The notes under the pieces were generated by a model. It searched no databases. It worked only from the letters and a program-made list of their open reading frames with translations, and was not told the origin of the DNA. Source: Paraburkholderia piptadeniae (GTDB taxonomy: Bacteria; Pseudomonadota; Gammaproteobacteria; Burkholderiales; Burkholderiaceae). Taken from it: a stretch of DNA of 64,000 nt. The stretch is from positions 1 to 64,000 of the forward strand of contig NZ_CYGY02000023.1 of NCBI RefSeq assembly GCF_900007165.1. Reading direction: 5' to 3'. Below are positions 63,342-64,000 of the stretch, one piece after another (the stretch's first letter is position 1; every line of letters begins with the position of its first letter). The position numbers and the translations under genes were made by a program.

Positions 63342-64000
63342 ATGATCGACAATCTGGGCGATATCCGCCTCTTCGTCGAAGCGGCGCAGCTAGGCAGCCT
63401 GTCGGCGGCGGGCCGCAAGCTCGGCTTGACGCCTGCCGCCGCCAGCGCGCGCCTCGCGAAGCTCGAAGGCGGACTGAAGGCGCGCCTGTTCGAGCGCACG
63501 ACGCGGCAACTGCGTCTCACCGACGAAGGCCGCCTCTATCTGAACTGCTGTCAGCAGGCGCTGCGCGCGCTCGACGACGCCAAAGCGGCATTGCAGGAGG
63601 GCCAGAACGCCGTGCGCGGCAAGGTGCGCATTTCCGCGACGTCCGATTTCGGCCGCAATCTGCTGATGCACTGGCTCGACGAATTCAACGTGCTTTACCC
63701 GGACGTCACGTTCGCGCTGACGCTATCCGACTCGCTGTCGAATCTGGTGCAGGAAGATATCGATCTCGCGATCCGCTTCGGCGTGCCGCAGGACAGCTCG
63801 CTCGTCGCGCGCCGGCTCGCGCCGAATCCGCGCGTGCTGTGCGCGTCGCCGGAATACATCGCGCGACGCGGCGAGCCGAAAGATCCGCTCGATCTGGCGC
63901 GCTTCGACTGCATCGTGCTCGGCACGGCTTCGGGGCCCGTCAACGAATGGCGCTTCACGCGCGGCGCCGAGACCGTCACCTACACGGTTCCGCTCGAATC
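63342..64000 (+). CDS. LysR-family regulator, cut by the window end
   Basis: This open frame begins at the ATG at 63342 and continues beyond the last base. The LysR HTH is complete (about 1-60; GDIRLFVEAAQLGSLSAAGR, TPAAASARLAKLEGGLKARL, FERTTRQLRLTDEG), and about 160 residues of the substrate-binding domain are visible (KVRISATSDFGRNLL, DLAIRFGVPQDSSLVARRL). It is transcribed divergently from the VOC/MFS pair and probably regulates it. Confidence 0.88.
   Translation, partial: MIDNLGDIRLFVEAAQLGSLSAAGRKLGLTPAAASARLAKLEGGLKARLFERTTRQLRLTDEGRLYLNCCQQALRALDDAKAALQEGQNAVRGKVRISATSDFGRNLLMHWLDEFNVLYPDVTFALTLSDSLSNLVQEDIDLAIRFGVPQDSSLVARRLAPNPRVLCASPEYIARRGEPKDPLDLARFDCIVLGTASGPVNEWRFTRGAETVTYTVPLE

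Overview
The window looks like DNA from a high-GC betaproteobacterium of the Burkholderia/Paraburkholderia/Caballeronia group. The protein families, the local gene orders (glpR-glpD-glpK, an FMN-riboswitch ribB, tandem c-type cytochromes, copCD) and a set of small cassette proteins familiar from Burkholderia islands all fit. No rRNA, tRNA or CRISPR array was seen. By eye, codon use from about 39.6 kb onward is very rich in G/C at third positions, while the left 39 kb is more moderate, so the left part is probably accessory DNA.

Region 1 (1-19.9 kb) is catabolic. It opens with a perfect 105-bp inverted repeat at the window edge that runs into a broken LysR gene. A LysR gene diverges from an MFS transporter, GAF protein and CocE/NonD hydrolase operon. 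A GntR/FadR regulator then precedes an ornithine-cyclodeaminase-family reductase carrying a frameshift, PutA, an enolase-superfamily enzyme, a polar amino acid ABC transporter with a fused binding protein-permease, an orphan Leu/Ile/Val-type binding protein and a proline-racemase-family enzyme with the Cys...Thr signature of trans-3-hydroxy-L-proline dehydratase. Together these suggest trans-3-hydroxy-L-proline -> pyrroline-2-carboxylate -> L-proline -> glutamate. Three copies of a 20-bp dyad (GTGGT-N10-ACCAC) sit in front of the GntR gene, the reductase and the binding protein/dehydratase operon, which argues for one regulon.

Region 2 (19.9-39.5 kb) is a genomic island. A minus-strand array at 20.0-27.1 kb holds small paralogous genes: three DUF6088/AbiEi-like winged-helix proteins, two intact and one decayed excisionase-like HTH proteins, two BPSL0761-like proteins, two copies of an unknown ~132-aa protein and several singletons. 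It is followed by an Xre regulator with a palindromic operator, a small HTH gene, a large tyrosine-recombinase-like protein with an internal HTH, and a complete type I Zorya anti-phage operon, zorA-zorB-zorC-zorD, with overlapping or nearly abutting genes.

Region 3 (39.5-64 kb) looks like chromosomal backbone: MarR with a DHA2 efflux pump, a GntR regulator with D-galactonate dehydratase, CopCD, two multiheme cytochromes c, a hemolysin-III protein, an RhlE helicase, a ferritin-like protein, glycerol catabolism (glpR, glpD with GlpR-like operators, glpK), a HAD phosphatase, ribB with an FMN riboswitch, an Xre-cupin regulator, a DHA1 transporter, a VOC protein and a LysR gene cut by the window end.
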